Part shown: in pieces, positions 37,451 to 51,761 of the stretch
Layout of the letters: each line of letters starts with the position of its first letter
How positions within the stretch are numbered: position 1 is the first letter of the stretch
DNA from: Thalassospiraceae bacterium LMO-JJ14
GTDB taxonomy: Bacteria; Pseudomonadota; Alphaproteobacteria; Rhodospirillales; Casp-alpha2
NCBI GenBank assembly: GCA_021555105.2
Contig: CP134604.1
Coordinates: 2,046,001-2,110,000, forward strand
Direction: 5' to 3'
Length of the DNA: 64,000 nucleotides
The notes under the pieces: model-generated
Databases searched by the model: none
The model's input: only the letters and a program-made list of their open reading frames with translations
What the model was told of the DNA's origin: nothing
Made by a program: the position numbers and the translations under genes

Positions 37451-37474
37451 ACGCGGCCGCTTCGGCGGCCGCGT
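37451..37474 (+). terminator. rplL-rpoB intergenic hairpin (attenuator or processing site)
   Basis: ACGCGGCCGC-TTCG-GCGGCCGCGT is a perfect 10-bp stem capped by a UUCG-type tetraloop, 11 bp after rplL. No U-tract follows, so it is more likely an attenuator or RNase-processing element that sets the ratio of L7/L12 to RNA polymerase than a full terminator. Confidence 0.6.
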
Positions 37475-37757
37475 CGCCTGCTTGCGCATCGCCGCTGTAT
37501 TTCAAGGCTGGTGCGTTGATTGGTTAGAACATTAGTTCAGGGAACGTATATCGTTCCCAGCCCATTATCGGGCACGACACTGCAGACGCGCTTTTACCCG
37601 CATAGGCCTTGCCGCGGCCGGGAAAGTGGAAGCGCAGAATTCGCGGGTCGGGATCATCGGTGCGGCATGCCGTTAGGTCTCTCCCACATGCAAACGGTCT
37701 CCGTTTGGAACGCAGGGAATGGCGTTCGAATGGGGCATTAGGAAATCGAGGGACGTA
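37475..37757 (+). other. Structured rpoB leader
   Basis: This stretch has no supported gene. It holds two perfect hairpins: GGGAACG-TATAT-CGTTCCC (37540-37558) and CAAACGG-TCT-CCGTTTG (37691-37707). The second lies about 50 bp before the rpoB start. Their role is unknown; positions suit regulation of rpoBC expression. Confidence 0.5.
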
Positions 37758-40700
37758 ATGGCGAGCAGCTTTACGGGACGCAAACGCGTGCGGAAATATT
37801 TCGGCCGACTACAGGCCGCCGTTGAAATGCCGAACCTGATCGAGGTTCAGCGCACTTCTTACGAACAGTTTCTGCAACGCGACACGCCTAGAAACGAGCG
37901 GACGGACACCGGTATTCAGGAAGTTTTCAAATCGGTTTTCCCGATCCGTGACTTTTCCGAGCGCGGTACGCTTGAGTTCGTTTCCTACGAATTCGAAGAC
38001 CCGAAATACGACGTTGAGGAATGCCAGCAACGCGGCATGACCTATGCAGCGCCCCTGAAGGTGACGCTCCGTCTTGTGGTTTGGGATATCGACGAGGAAA
38101 CCGGGGCTCGCTCAATCCGCGACGTCAAGGAACAGGACGTCTACATGGGCGACATGCCGCTCATGACGGGTAAAGGTACCTTCGTCGTGAATGGTACGGA
38201 ACGTGTGATCGTCTCACAGATGCACCGTTCACCGGGCGTCTTCTTCGACCATGACAAGGGCAAAACCCATTCTTCAGGTAAATACCTGTTTGCCGCGCGT
38301 ATCATTCCCTACCGCGGCTCCTGGCTCGATTTCGAATTCGATGCCAAGGATCTGGCTTATGTGCGTATCGACCGTCGCCGCAAATTGCCGGTGACGACGC
38401 TTCTGCTTGCGCTCGACGATGAAGAAACCGCGAAGAAGCGCATCAAGGCCGCTGCAGACGAGGTTCCGATCGATCCGTCGGAAATCACCGGCCTGACGCC
38501 CGAAGACATTCTCAAGTATTTCTACGACGTGGTCAGCTACGAGCGCGTCAAGCGCGGTTGGAAGACCCCGTTCAACCCGGATATGTTGCGTGGCGTCAAG
38601 CTGACGGCCGACCTGATCAACGCCAAGACCGGCCGTGTCACCGCCGAAGCGGGGACAAAGATGACGCCGCGTCTGCTGCGCCAGCTTGCCGAGAAGGGGA
38701 TGGAAGAGCAGGTCGTTACCGACGAGGAACTGATTGGCCGTTATGTCGCAAGTGACATCATCAATCAGGAAACCGGCGAGGTCTATGTCGAAGCCGGTGA
38801 CGAAATCGTCGAAGATACGCTGGAAATGCTGGCCGAAGCCGGTGTCGACGTTATCGACACACTGGCCATCGACCACGTCAATGTCGGCCCGTACATCCGT
38901 AACACGCTTGCCGTCGACAAGAATACCAGCCGTGATGAAGCGCTGATCGATATTTACCGTGTCATGCGCCCGGGCGAGCCGCCGACCCTGGAAACCGCCG
39001 AAGCGCTGTTCCATGGTCTGTTCTTCGATTCCGAACGTTACGACCTGTCATCGGTCGGCCGCGTCAAGATGAACGCGCGTCTTGGTTTCGAAACCGAAGA
39101 CACCCTTCGTGTGCTGCGCAAGGAAGACATTCTCGCCGTCGTCAAAACACTCGTTGAGTTGAAAGACGGCAAGGGTGAAATCGACGATATCGATCACCTC
39201 GGCAACCGCCGTGTGCGTTCGGTCGGCGAACTGATGGAAAATCAGTACCGTGTCGGCTTGTTGCGTATGGAACGTGCGATCCGCGAGCGCATGAGCTCTG
39301 TCGAAATCGACACCGTCATGCCGCATGATTTGATCAATGCCAAGCCGGCAGCGGCGGCGGTGCGTGAATTCTTCGGCTCTTCGCAGCTGTCGCAGTTCAT
39401 GGATCAGACCAACCCGCTTTCGGAAGTCACCCACAAACGGCGCCTGTCGGCGCTCGGTCCGGGCGGTCTGACCCGCGAACGAGCCGGCTTCGAAGTGCGC
39501 GACGTGCACCCGACGCACTATGGCCGTATCTGCCCGATCGAAACGCCGGAAGGCCCGAACATCGGTCTGATCAACTCGCTGGCAACGTTCGCCCGCGTTA
39601 ACAAGTACGGTTTCATCGAAACGCCTTACCGCGAAGTTAAAGACGGCAAGGTGACGTCCGATGTCGTGTACATGTCGGCAATGCAGGAGGGGCGCTATAC
39701 CATCGCCCAGGCCAACGCCGAGTTGGACGCCAAGGGGCAGTTTGTTGACGACCTCGTTAGTTGCCGCCGTGGCGGTGACTTCCTGTTGTCACGTCCGGAA
39801 GACATCAATTACATCGACGTCTCGCCGAAACAGCTCGTTTCCGTCGCAACCGCGCTGATCCCGTTCCTCGAGAACGATGATGCGAACCGTGCGCTGATGG
39901 GCTCGAACATGATGCGTCAGGCGGTCCCCGTGATCCGCGCCGAAGCACCGTTCGTCGGTACCGGTATGGAAGCCGCCGTGGCCCGTGATTCCGGTGCGAC
40001 GGTCGTTGCCCGCCGCTCGGGTATCGTCGATCAGATCGACGGCGCGCGTATCGTCGTCAACGCCACCGACGAGACCAACACCTCGGAAACCGGCGTCGAT
40101 ATCTACAACCTTCTGAAGTTCCAGCGTTCGAACCAGAACACCTGCCTGCACCAGCGTCCGCTTGTGAAGGTCGGTGACCGGGTCGAAGCCGGGGATACCA
40201 TCGCCGACGGCCCGTCGACTGAGATGGGGGACCTGGCGCTTGGCCGGAACGTGCTCGTCGCGTTCATGCCATGGAACGGTTACAACTTCGAAGACAGTAT
40301 CCTGATTTCCGAACGCATTGTACGAGACGACGTCTTTACCTCGATCCACATCGAGGAATTCGAAGTCATGGCCCGCGACACCAAACTGGGTCAGGAAGAA
40401 ATCACCCGTGATATTCCGAACGTCGGTGAAGAAGCCCTGAAGAACCTGGACGAAGCCGGTATCGTATACATCGGTGCCGAGATCGAGCCGGGCGATATCC
40501 TGGTCGGCAAGGTGACGCCAAAGGGTGAAAGCCCGATGACGCCGGAAGAAAAACTTCTGCGCGCCATCTTCGGCGAAAAAGCCTCCGACGTCCGCGATAC
40601 ATCACTGAAACTGCCGCCGGGCGTTGCCGGGACGGTTGTCGAAGTGCGGGTGTTCTCGCGCCGTGGCGTCGACAAGGACGAACGTGCTCTGGCTATCGAG

Positions 40701-41906
40701 CAATCTGAAATCGAACGCTTGGCCAAGGACCGTGACGATGAACGCGCGATCCTCGAGCGGTCCTTCTCGCAACGTCTGAAGACGCTGATCCTCAAGAAAA
40801 AGGCAGTCAGCGGTCCGAAGGGCCTGAAAGACGGGACGGTCATCACCGAGGAAGTGCTCGAAGAGTACACCGTCGGCCAGATCGCCCAGATCGTCGTCGC
40901 CAATGACAAGGTCATGAGCGACGTCGAGGCCCTGAAAGCCAAGTTCGAGAGCGACATTGCCCTGTTGCAGGCGCGATTCGACGACAAGGTCGAAAAGCTG
41001 CAGCGTGGCGACGATCTCAGCCCTGGCGTCATGAAGATGGTCAAGGTCTTCGTCGCGGTGAAGCGCAAGCTGCAGCCGGGCGACAAGATGGCCGGCCGTC
41101 ACGGCAACAAAGGGGTGATTTCGAAAATCATTCCTGCCGAAGATATGCCGCATACCGAAGACGGGACGCCGGTCGATATCGTGCTGAACCCGTTGGGTGT
41201 GCCGTCACGGATGAACGTCGGTCAGATTCTTGAAACTCATCTGGGTTGGGCCTGCCGCGGTCTCGGACAGCAGATCGGTGAGCTTCTGGATACCGGCAAA
41301 GCGCCGCAGACGGTTCGCTCCAAGCTGAAAGAGGTTTACGGCGAGAAGAACTATAAGGACGACATCCAGTCGCTCGACGATGACGAAATTATGGAACTTG
41401 CCGGCAACCTGCGCGGTGGCGTACCGATCGCAACCCCGGTCTTTGACGGGGCGCGTGAACCGGACATCGTTGAAATGCTGGATATGGCCGGGCTCGATTC
41501 CTCCGGTCAGGTCACCCTGTTTGACGGCCGCACCGGCGAGCAATTCCATCGCCCGGTCACGGTCGGCTACATTTACATGCTGAAACTGCACCACCTGGTG
41601 GACGACAAGATCCATGCCCGTTCCATCGGCCCGTACTCGCTTGTTACCCAGCAGCCGTTGGGTGGTAAGGCGCAGTTCGGTGGTCAGCGCTTCGGTGAAA
41701 TGGAAGTGTGGGCACTCGAAGCTTACGGTGCCGCCTATACGCTCCAGGAAATGCTCACCGTTAAATCGGATGACGTCTCCGGCCGGACGAAGGTTTACGA
41801 AGCCATCGTCCGTGGCGACGACACATTTGAAGCCGGCGTGCCGGAATCCTTCAACGTTCTCGTGAAGGAACTCCATGCACTCGGCCTCAATGTTGAACTC
41901 CGCTAA
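37758..41906 (+). CDS. rpoB: DNA-directed RNA polymerase subunit beta
   Basis: The 1,382-residue catalytic subunit begins [17 protein letters not shown], preceded by GAGGGA; an in-frame ATG at 37719 is not conserved. The rifampicin region (about 541-575) reads [15 protein letters not shown] and [12 protein letters not shown], with Asp, His and Ser at the classic resistance positions as in sensitive enzymes. [11 protein letters not shown] and the C-terminal [19 protein letters not shown], which contact the template and beta', are present. It is followed 31 bp later by rpoC. Confidence 0.98.
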   Translation: MASSFTGRKRVRKYFGRLQAAVEMPNLIEVQRTSYEQFLQRDTPRNERTDTGIQEVFKSVFPIRDFSERGTLEFVSYEFEDPKYDVEECQQRGMTYAAPLKVTLRLVVWDIDEETGARSIRDVKEQDVYMGDMPLMTGKGTFVVNGTERVIVSQMHRSPGVFFDHDKGKTHSSGKYLFAARIIPYRGSWLDFEFDAKDLAYVRIDRRRKLPVTTLLLALDDEETAKKRIKAAADEVPIDPSEITGLTPEDILKYFYDVVSYERVKRGWKTPFNPDMLRGVKLTADLINAKTGRVTAEAGTKMTPRLLRQLAEKGMEEQVVTDEELIGRYVASDIINQETGEVYVEAGDEIVEDTLEMLAEAGVDVIDTLAIDHVNVGPYIRNTLAVDKNTSRDEALIDIYRVMRPGEPPTLETAEALFHGLFFDSERYDLSSVGRVKMNARLGFETEDTLRVLRKEDILAVVKTLVELKDGKGEIDDIDHLGNRRVRSVGELMENQYRVGLLRMERAIRERMSSVEIDTVMPHDLINAKPAAAAVREFFGSSQLSQFMDQTNPLSEVTHKRRLSALGPGGLTRERAGFEVRDVHPTHYGRICPIETPEGPNIGLINSLATFARVNKYGFIETPYREVKDGKVTSDVVYMSAMQEGRYTIAQANAELDAKGQFVDDLVSCRRGGDFLLSRPEDINYIDVSPKQLVSVATALIPFLENDDANRALMGSNMMRQAVPVIRAEAPFVGTGMEAAVARDSGATVVARRSGIVDQIDGARIVVNATDETNTSETGVDIYNLLKFQRSNQNTCLHQRPLVKVGDRVEAGDTIADGPSTEMGDLALGRNVLVAFMPWNGYNFEDSILISERIVRDDVFTSIHIEEFEVMARDTKLGQEEITRDIPNVGEEALKNLDEAGIVYIGAEIEPGDILVGKVTPKGESPMTPEEKLLRAIFGEKASDVRDTSLKLPPGVAGTVVEVRVFSRRGVDKDERALAIEQSEIERLAKDRDDERAILERSFSQRLKTLILKKKAVSGPKGLKDGTVITEEVLEEYTVGQIAQIVVANDKVMSDVEALKAKFESDIALLQARFDDKVEKLQRGDDLSPGVMKMVKVFVAVKRKLQPGDKMAGRHGNKGVISKIIPAEDMPHTEDGTPVDIVLNPLGVPSRMNVGQILETHLGWACRGLGQQIGELLDTGKAPQTVRSKLKEVYGEKNYKDDIQSLDDDEIMELAGNLRGGVPIATPVFDGAREPDIVEMLDMAGLDSSGQVTLFDGRTGEQFHRPVTVGYIYMLKLHHLVDDKIHARSIGPYSLVTQQPLGGKAQFGGQRFGEMEVWALEAYGAAYTLQEMLTVKSDDVSGRTKVYEAIVRGDDTFEAGVPESFNVLVKELHALGLNVELR

Positions 41907-41925
41907 CCGGCAACGTCCCGAATAA

Positions 41926-46110
<4,185 letters not shown>

Positions 46111-46137
46111 GAAAAAGGTGCAAGAGCAAGAAAAACG

Positions 46138-46170
46138 GGCGCGTATCCTTCGGGGTACGCGCCTATTTCT
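46138..46170 (+). terminator. Terminator of the rplKAJL-rpoBC transcription unit
   Basis: GGCGCGTATCC-TTCG-GGGTACGCGCC forms an 11-bp stem (one T-G pair) with a UUCG-type tetraloop, 27 bp after the rpoC stop, followed by TATTTCT. It divides the polymerase operon from the liv genes. Confidence 0.7.
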
Positions 46171-46207
46171 ATGCGACAAGCCGTACAGCCAGAGCTGCGC
46201 TGATACG

Positions 46208-46236
46208 TTGTCTGGGGGGGAAGGATCATTTAACCT
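46208..46236 (+). promoter_or_regulatory. Candidate promoter of the liv-type transporter operon
   Basis: TTGTCT (46208-46213), a 17-bp spacer containing a G7 run, and TAACCT (46231-46236) lie between the rpoC terminator and the binding-protein gene. The match is moderate. Confidence 0.4.
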
Positions 46237-46300
46237 CTGGCCCGGGTGCGCGCGTGGGGACAGTCCCGGCGCTGAAACGATAACCGGGGAGAAAAATCGG

Positions 46301-47470
46301 ATGAAACGCTCAGGTATGCTTGCCGCTGCAGCGGTAATCAGTGGGATCGTATGTTCGCCGCCATTGGCTGCTGACGCGGTAAAGGTCGGGATGATCACGA
46401 CACTTTCAGGTGGCGGCGCATCGCTCGGCATCGATATACGCGATGGCTTTGAGTTGGCGCTCAAGCAAAAAGGCGGAAAGCTCGGTGGCGTAGCAACGGA
46501 GCTGACCGTCGTCGATGATGCGCGCAAGGTCGAAACGGCCAAGCAGATCGCAACACGCATGATCAAACGTGATGATGTGGATGTAGTGACCGGTATTGTC
46601 TGGTCCAACCTGGCAATGGCGGTTGTTCCCAGTGTCACCCGCGCCGGCAAGTTCTATATCAGCCCGAACGCGGGTCCTTCGGCACTTGCAGGCAAGCAGT
46701 GCCATGCGAACTATTTCAACGTCGCATGGCAGAACGATAATCTGCACGAAGCCATGGGTCAGTACCTGCAGGACAAGGGGTACAAGAACGTTTATCTGAT
46801 GGCGCCTAATTATCCTGCGGGTAAGGATGCGCTGGCGGGATTCAAGCGTTTCTATAAGGGAAATGTTACTGCGGAAGTCTATACCAAGTTGGGTCAGGTC
46901 GATTATGCAGCCGAGATCGCCAACCTCCGCGCTGCCAAGCCGGATGCCGTATTTTTCTTCCTGCCGGGCGGCATGGGCGTCAACTTCGTCAAGCAGTACG
47001 CCCAGTCGGGTTTGAACAAGGAAGTGCCTCTGTTCGGGCCGGCGTTTTCTTTCGATGAGGGAATTTTGAAAGCCGTGGGTGAAGCTGCGGTCGGCACCTT
47101 CAATACGTCGCAGTATTCACATGACCTGGACAACGCGGCGAACAAGGCCTTCGTGAAGGCGTTCACGGAGGCTTATGGCCGCAAGCCGTCCCTGTATGCA
47201 TCCCAGGGGTATGACGCAGCGATGCTGCTGGATAGCGCCATCGCCAAAGTCGGCGGCGACGTTAAAGATGCTGGTGCTTTTCGCGCAGCACTTAAGGCTG
47301 CCGATTTCAATTCCGTGCGTGGCGCCTTCAAGTTCGGCCCCAACCATCACCCTGTTCAGGATGTCTATGTTCGTAAAGTGGTGAAGGATGGCGCGGGCGT
47401 TACCAATGAACTGGTCGGCAAAGTCTTTACCGCGCATGCCGATGCATACGCCAAAGAATGCAAGATGTAA
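46301..47470 (+). CDS. Branched-chain amino-acid-type ABC transporter substrate-binding protein (LivJ/K-like)
   Basis: The 389-residue periplasmic protein has a Sec signal peptide (MKRSGMLAAAAVISGIVCSP, likely cleaved after an Ala near 24-28). The mature start is VKVGMITTLSGGGASLGIDI, typical of type I periplasmic binding proteins (Peripla_BP_6). GGGGAGA precedes the ATG at 46301. The ligand is not certain: relatives bind branched-chain amino acids, aromatic acids, amides or urea. A terminator directly after the gene suggests it is made in excess over the permease and ATPase subunits. Confidence 0.85.
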   Translation: MKRSGMLAAAAVISGIVCSPPLAADAVKVGMITTLSGGGASLGIDIRDGFELALKQKGGKLGGVATELTVVDDARKVETAKQIATRMIKRDDVDVVTGIVWSNLAMAVVPSVTRAGKFYISPNAGPSALAGKQCHANYFNVAWQNDNLHEAMGQYLQDKGYKNVYLMAPNYPAGKDALAGFKRFYKGNVTAEVYTKLGQVDYAAEIANLRAAKPDAVFFFLPGGMGVNFVKQYAQSGLNKEVPLFGPAFSFDEGILKAVGEAAVGTFNTSQYSHDLDNAANKAFVKAFTEAYGRKPSLYASQGYDAAMLLDSAIAKVGGDVKDAGAFRAALKAADFNSVRGAFKFGPNHHPVQDVYVRKVVKDGAGVTNELVGKVFTAHADAYAKECKM

Positions 47471-47492
47471 TCAGCAGGCGAGATCGCAAGAG

Positions 47493-47528
47493 ACCGGAGA
47501 TGGCAGGCGTGCCGTCTCCGGTTCTTTT
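47493..47528 (+). terminator. Rho-independent terminator between the binding-protein and permease genes
   Basis: ACCGGAGA-T-GGCA, loop GGCG, TGCC-G-TCTCCGGT form a 13-bp stem including one T-G pair, followed by TCTTTTG. Such partial intra-operon terminators favour binding-protein expression. Confidence 0.75.
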
Positions 47529-47561
47529 GTATCCGGCTGAATTCATCGGCAGAACCATATC

Positions 47562-48485
47562 ATGACCACCGTGCTGTTTCTGGAACAAGCCCTGAACGGT
47601 CTTCAGCAGGGTGTGACGCTGTTTCTGATGGCCGCCGGACTGACGCTGATCTTCGGCATCATGAATATGATTAATTTGGCGCACGGCTCATTGTACATGG
47701 TCGGCGCCTACGTGACGGCAAGCACAGCGGCCGCCAGTGGCAGTTTCACCGTCGGGGTCATCGCCGGCATGATTGCCGCAGGTCTGACCGGTGCGGTTCT
47801 GGAGCGACTGGCGTTACGCCGATTGTACGCACGCGATCATCTGGATCAGGTTCTTGCCACTTTCGGGGTCATCCTGACCTTCAACGAACTGACAAAGATC
47901 ATCTGGGGTGCGCAGGCGCTGTTCATGACGACGCCCGCATGGCTTTCGGGCACGCTTGAGGTTATTCCCGGTGTGCCTTATCCGTCGTACAGGCTTTTCA
48001 TCATTGCCGTGGGTTTGCTAGTGGCAGTCTTGCTGCGGTATCTGATCGTGATGACCAGATTGGGTATGCTGATCCGGGCCGGGGCAACAAACCGGGAAAT
48101 GGTTGGGGCGCTCGGCGTCGATATTGACCGGTTGTATACGGTGGTATTCGGTATCGGCGCGATGCTTGCCGGTTTGGCGGGGGCCATGGCCGGCCCCGTG
48201 CTGGCAATCGAGGTCGGCATGGGCGAGCGGATTCTGATCCTGACGTTCGTTGTCATCATCATCGGCGGCATCGGATCCATACGCGGTGCTCTTGTCGGCG
48301 CCTTACTGGTCGGCATGGTCGATACATTCGGGCGCGCCTTTATGCCGTTGATCATGCGGTCCTTCTTCGATCCTTCATCTGCCGACAGCATCGGCGCATC
48401 CGTTTCCAGCGTGTCGATCTATATTTTGATGGCGCTGGTGCTGATCCTGCGACCGCGCGGCCTTTTTCAGGCTTATGGGAACTAG
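47562..48485 (+). CDS. livH: Branched-chain amino-acid-type ABC transporter permease LivH
   Basis: The 307-residue inner-membrane permease has about eight hydrophobic segments. The N-terminus is FLEQALNGLQQGVTLFLMAA and is followed by GIMNMINLAHGSLYMVGAY, the LivH signature. The cytoplasmic coupling segment is GMLIRAGATNREMVGALGV. The C-terminus LRPRGLF is typical. It pairs with the downstream LivM to form the transmembrane pore. Confidence 0.92.
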   Translation: MTTVLFLEQALNGLQQGVTLFLMAAGLTLIFGIMNMINLAHGSLYMVGAYVTASTAAASGSFTVGVIAGMIAAGLTGAVLERLALRRLYARDHLDQVLATFGVILTFNELTKIIWGAQALFMTTPAWLSGTLEVIPGVPYPSYRLFIIAVGLLVAVLLRYLIVMTRLGMLIRAGATNREMVGALGVDIDRLYTVVFGIGAMLAGLAGAMAGPVLAIEVGMGERILILTFVVIIIGGIGSIRGALVGALLVGMVDTFGRAFMPLIMRSFFDPSSADSIGASVSSVSIYILMALVLILRPRGLFQAYGN

Positions 48486-48495
48486 GGTCGGCAGG

Positions 48496-49491
48496 ATGAA
48501 ATTTTCCAGACGCACTTTGGTTCATCTTATCGGTCTTGCAGTACTGATCTTTTTGCCGTTGTTGGCGGAGCTTGGCGGTGAACCTTTTCTCGTCAATGTT
48601 TCAAGCCGGGTCCTGATCTATGCCCTGGCGGCGGTCAGTCTGGATCTGATCTTGGGATATGGGGCGATGGTCAGTTTCGGGCATGGCGCTTTTTTCGGTA
48701 TCGGCGCCTATGTCGTCGGCATTCTCACGCATCATGCATTCAATGCGACGGATATCGCTTTCCTGCCAGGTATATGGACAGGGACGACAAGTGCAATTGT
48801 CCAGTGGCCTTTGGCCGTTCTTGTCAGTGGTTTTTTTGCGTTGGTCATCGGCGCGCTCAGCCTGCGTACGCAGGGTGTCTATTTCATCATGATTACATTG
48901 GCTTTTGCGCAGATGCTTTATTATTTCATGATTTCACTGCCGACATATGGGGGCCAGGACGGGTTGAGCCTGTGGGAGCGCTCTTCACTCGGTACGCTTG
49001 ATCTATATGACGAGCGGACTTTTTACTACGTCTGCCTTTGTGCGCTGCTGGGGTTCCTGTTTCTTACACGGAAAATCGTCGCCAGCCGTTTCGGCATGGT
49101 GATTCGGGGATGTCAGCAGAACGAGACACGAATGCGCGCGCTCGGGTTTCCCACCTACCGCTATAAACTGGCCGCTTTCGTCATCGCGGGCATGGGGGCG
49201 GGACTGGCCGGCGCGCTCGCGGCCAATCACACGGAATTCGTTGGCCCCGGTCTGATGCACTGGACTCGCTCCGGTGAAATCATGGTGATGGTGATCCTGG
49301 GTGGCATGGGCACGCTGTTCGGTCCGATTCTGGGGGCAGCAACGCTTTTGATCATGGAGGAAGTGCTGATCCAGTATACAGAGCACTGGATGATCATCCT
49401 CGGGCCGTTCCTGCTGTTTGTGGTGCTGTTTGCCCGGCGTGGTATATATGGCTGGCTTATCGGCACGGAGAAGGGGGCGGACGATGACTGA
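48496..49491 (+). CDS. livM: Branched-chain amino-acid-type ABC transporter permease LivM
   Basis: The 331-residue permease carries the LivM signatures LILGYGAMVSFGHGAFFGIGAY and LRTQGVYFIMITLAFAQM, and the coupling segment GMVIRGCQQNETRMRALGF. The ATG at 48496 is preferred, with GGTCGGCAGG upstream; an alternative ATG at 48475 overlaps the end of livH. Its stop overlaps the livG start by 8 bp, indicating translational coupling. Confidence 0.92.
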   Translation: MKFSRRTLVHLIGLAVLIFLPLLAELGGEPFLVNVSSRVLIYALAAVSLDLILGYGAMVSFGHGAFFGIGAYVVGILTHHAFNATDIAFLPGIWTGTTSAIVQWPLAVLVSGFFALVIGALSLRTQGVYFIMITLAFAQMLYYFMISLPTYGGQDGLSLWERSSLGTLDLYDERTFYYVCLCALLGFLFLTRKIVASRFGMVIRGCQQNETRMRALGFPTYRYKLAAFVIAGMGAGLAGALAANHTEFVGPGLMHWTRSGEIMVMVILGGMGTLFGPILGAATLLIMEEVLIQYTEHWMIILGPFLLFVVLFARRGIYGWLIGTEKGADDD

Positions 49492-50233
49492 TCCCGTTCT
49501 CGATGTGCAGCAATTAAGCAAGTCATTCGGCGCGGTGCAGGCATCTGACAAGTTATCGTTCAGCGTCGCACCGGGGCAGGTACATGCACTGATCGGCCCG
49601 AACGGTGCCGGTAAGTCGACGGCGATCGCGCAAATAGTTGGCGAGTTACCACCGGATAGTGGGCGGATTTACTTTTCGGGTCAGGATATCACCGACCTTC
49701 CGACGTATCAGCGCGCTCAAGGTGGCATGCAGCGGTCTTACCAGATCACCAGCCTGTTTCAGGGGCTGACGGTCGAGGACAATGTTGCGATGGCGATACA
49801 GGCGCAGCAGGGTCACAGTTTCAGCTTCTGGGAAGCGGCGAGAAAAGTGTCGGCGCTCCGCACCCCGGCAATCGAAGCCCTGAAACAGGTAGGGTTGGAA
49901 GGCAAGGCCACGCTCCCGGTCACGGCGCTTTCGCACGGAGAGCAGCGTCAGCTCGAGCTGGCCATGGTGATGGCGGCAAAGCCGACCCTTTTATTGCTCG
50001 ACGAACCGATGGCCGGGATGGGCCAGAGCGAAAGCCGCGCCATGATGGAGATTCTTAGACCGTTGAAGGGACGTATCAGCATATTGCTGGTTGAGCACGA
50101 TATGGATGTCGTGTTCTCGCTGGCTGATGTGGTGAGCGTGTTGGACAAAGGGACCGTCCTGATGACCGGATCGCCGGACGAGGTCCGAAGCGATTCCCGT
50201 GTGCGCAGCGCATATCTGGGGGACGAGGGCTGA
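49484..50233 (+). CDS. livG: Branched-chain amino-acid-type ABC transporter ATP-binding protein LivG
   Basis: The 249-residue ATPase has Walker A GPNGAGKS (38-45), the signature LSHGEQRQLELAM with His in place of the usual Gly, Walker B LLLLDEPMAGM, and the H-loop VEHDMDVVF. VEHDMDVVF is typical of the LivG branch. It overlaps livM by 8 bp and livF begins 1 bp after it. Confidence 0.93.
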   Translation: MTDPVLDVQQLSKSFGAVQASDKLSFSVAPGQVHALIGPNGAGKSTAIAQIVGELPPDSGRIYFSGQDITDLPTYQRAQGGMQRSYQITSLFQGLTVEDNVAMAIQAQQGHSFSFWEAARKVSALRTPAIEALKQVGLEGKATLPVTALSHGEQRQLELAMVMAAKPTLLLLDEPMAGMGQSESRAMMEILRPLKGRISILLVEHDMDVVFSLADVVSVLDKGTVLMTGSPDEVRSDSRVRSAYLGDEG

Positions 50234-50234
50234 T

Positions 50235-50945
50235 ATGAGGATTCTCGAACTCGAAGCCGTCGAGACCTGTTACGGACCCAGCCAAGTGCTGTTCGGCGTT
50301 GATTTCACTGTCTCGCCCGGCGAGGTGGTAACGCTCATGGGGCGGAACGGCATGGGCAAGACGACAACCGTGCGCAGTATTATGGGGCTGTCACCCCCGG
50401 CACGGGGGCGGATTCGCTTTGACGGTAAGGATCTTGTCGGCATGCCGGCTTATCGAATCGCCCAATTGGGTATTGGATACGTGCCCGAGGGCAGGCAGGT
50501 GTTCCCGAATCTGACGGTCTTTGAAAATCTGGTTGCAACGGCATCGAATCGCCATGAAAGCCTTGCTCCATGGTCAGTTGCACGGGTTCTGCAGTTGTTC
50601 CCGCGCCTCGCCGAACGCAAGGAACAGTACGCCCGGACCCTATCAGGGGGGGAGCAGCAAATGCTGGCGATTGGCCGTGCGCTGATGACGAATCCCAAGT
50701 TTCTGATATTGGACGAAGCTACGGAAGGGCTTGCACCGGCCATTCGCGACGAAATATGGGGGGTGTTGGAACACAACCTCAAGAAGGCAGGGCAGGCGAT
50801 ACTGGTCATCGACAAGCACCCGAAAGCCATGGCACGCCTTGCTGACCGCCATTTCGTCATGGAGAAGGGGCGGATCGTATGGTCTGGCGACTCCGCCGCG
50901 CTTTTGGCCGGTCGGACGATGCAGGAACGGTTCCTCGGTGTGTGA
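50235..50945 (+). CDS. livF: Branched-chain amino-acid-type ABC transporter ATP-binding protein LivF
   Basis: The 236-residue ATPase has Walker A GRNGMGKT (36-43), the signature LSGGEQQMLAIGRALM, and Walker B FLILDEATEGLAP, the LivF-type form. It forms the nucleotide-binding dimer with LivG. It is the last gene of the cluster. An imperfect GCTGCG/CGCAGC hairpin at 50971-50999 lies downstream without a U-tract. Confidence 0.93.
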   Translation: MRILELEAVETCYGPSQVLFGVDFTVSPGEVVTLMGRNGMGKTTTVRSIMGLSPPARGRIRFDGKDLVGMPAYRIAQLGIGYVPEGRQVFPNLTVFENLVATASNRHESLAPWSVARVLQLFPRLAERKEQYARTLSGGEQQMLAIGRALMTNPKFLILDEATEGLAPAIRDEIWGVLEHNLKKAGQAILVIDKHPKAMARLADRHFVMEKGRIVWSGDSAALLAGRTMQERFLGV

Positions 50946-51128
50946 TTGCCGTTTCCGCGAAAGATGCAGGGCTGCGTGTGATTCTTGCCGCACCGCAGCA
51001 TAAGCTGCCGTTTTCAGAAATAGGCACATCATGTTGTATGTGAAAGATTGTTTCGGGAAGATTCCGCAGTCTTTCCAAAAAGCGCTTAGGTGACTGATTT
51101 TACGAATTTTTTTTTCATGAAATTCAGG

Positions 51129-51157
51129 TTGACGACACCGGGGGGCACCTATATGTT
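51129..51157 (+). promoter_or_regulatory. Promoter of the rpsL-rpsG-fusA-tuf (str) operon
   Basis: TTGACG (51129-51134) and TATGTT (51152-51157) are separated by 17 bp. This is the best promoter match in the 432-bp gap after livF and lies about 215 bp before rpsL. A T9 tract near 51109 lies just upstream. Confidence 0.6.
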
Positions 51158-51377
51158 CCGCCCCACTCAAGGGATTGGTGGTAGCCGTTTCCGGCTAGAC
51201 GCAGTCGATGACTTGGGTGGAGATAAAAATTTAGCGAAAGCCCCGGACGCGAAGGTCGCTCTGGGGTGACGATATGAGCCATAGCCGGTACGCCCCGCAA
51301 GGTGTGCGCGGTCACGGCTCAACTCATGTTGAGAGCCCGATGGTGGGCGCGAGTATTTTAGGAGTTGGATTGAGCGT
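51158..51377 (+). other. Long structured leader of the str operon
   Basis: About 210 bp of untranslated leader with several inverted repeats, including CTCAAC-TCAT-GTTGAG near 51318-51333 and GAGCC (near 51275) against GGCTC (near 51316). No coding frame is supported. S7-mediated or other feedback is possible but not shown by the sequence. Confidence 0.4.
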
Positions 51378-51749
51378 ATGCCGACGATCAACCAGTTAAT
51401 TCGCAAGCCGCGTAAAGCGCCTGTCACCCGTAACAAGGTGCCGGCCCTTGAGGCGTGCCCGCAAAAACGTGGTGTTTGCACCCGTGTTTATACAACCACC
51501 CCGAAAAAGCCGAACTCGGCCCTCCGGAAAGTCGCACGTGTGCGCCTGACCAACGGCTTCGAAGTGACGAGCTATATTCCGGGTGAAGGTCACAACCTGC
51601 AGGAACACTCGGTCGTCATGATCCGTGGCGGTCGCGTCAAGGATTTGCCGGGTGTGCGTTATCACATCATCCGCGGCACGCTCGATACCCAGGGCGTTAA
51701 TGACCGCCGTCAGCGCCGTTCGAAATACGGCGCGAAGCGTCCGAAGTAA
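51378..51749 (+). CDS. rpsL: 30S ribosomal protein S12
   Basis: The 123-residue decoding-centre protein has [18 protein letters not shown] and [14 protein letters not shown]. Both lysines that mutate to streptomycin resistance are present, so the sequence is of sensitive type. The Asp in KDLPG is the usual RimO methylthiolation site. TTTAGGAG precedes the ATG. Confidence 0.98.
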   Translation: MPTINQLIRKPRKAPVTRNKVPALEACPQKRGVCTRVYTTTPKKPNSALRKVARVRLTNGFEVTSYIPGEGHNLQEHSVVMIRGGRVKDLPGVRYHIIRGTLDTQGVNDRRQRRSKYGAKRPK

Positions 51750-51761
51750 GGGAGCCAGGAT

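Noticed and set aside
37520-37741. Short open frame between rplL and rpoB
   Set aside because: It has no ribosome site or family resemblance and overlaps the structured leader.
51100-51120. T9 tract near 51109 as a terminator of the liv operon
   Set aside because: No stable stem directly precedes the T tract.
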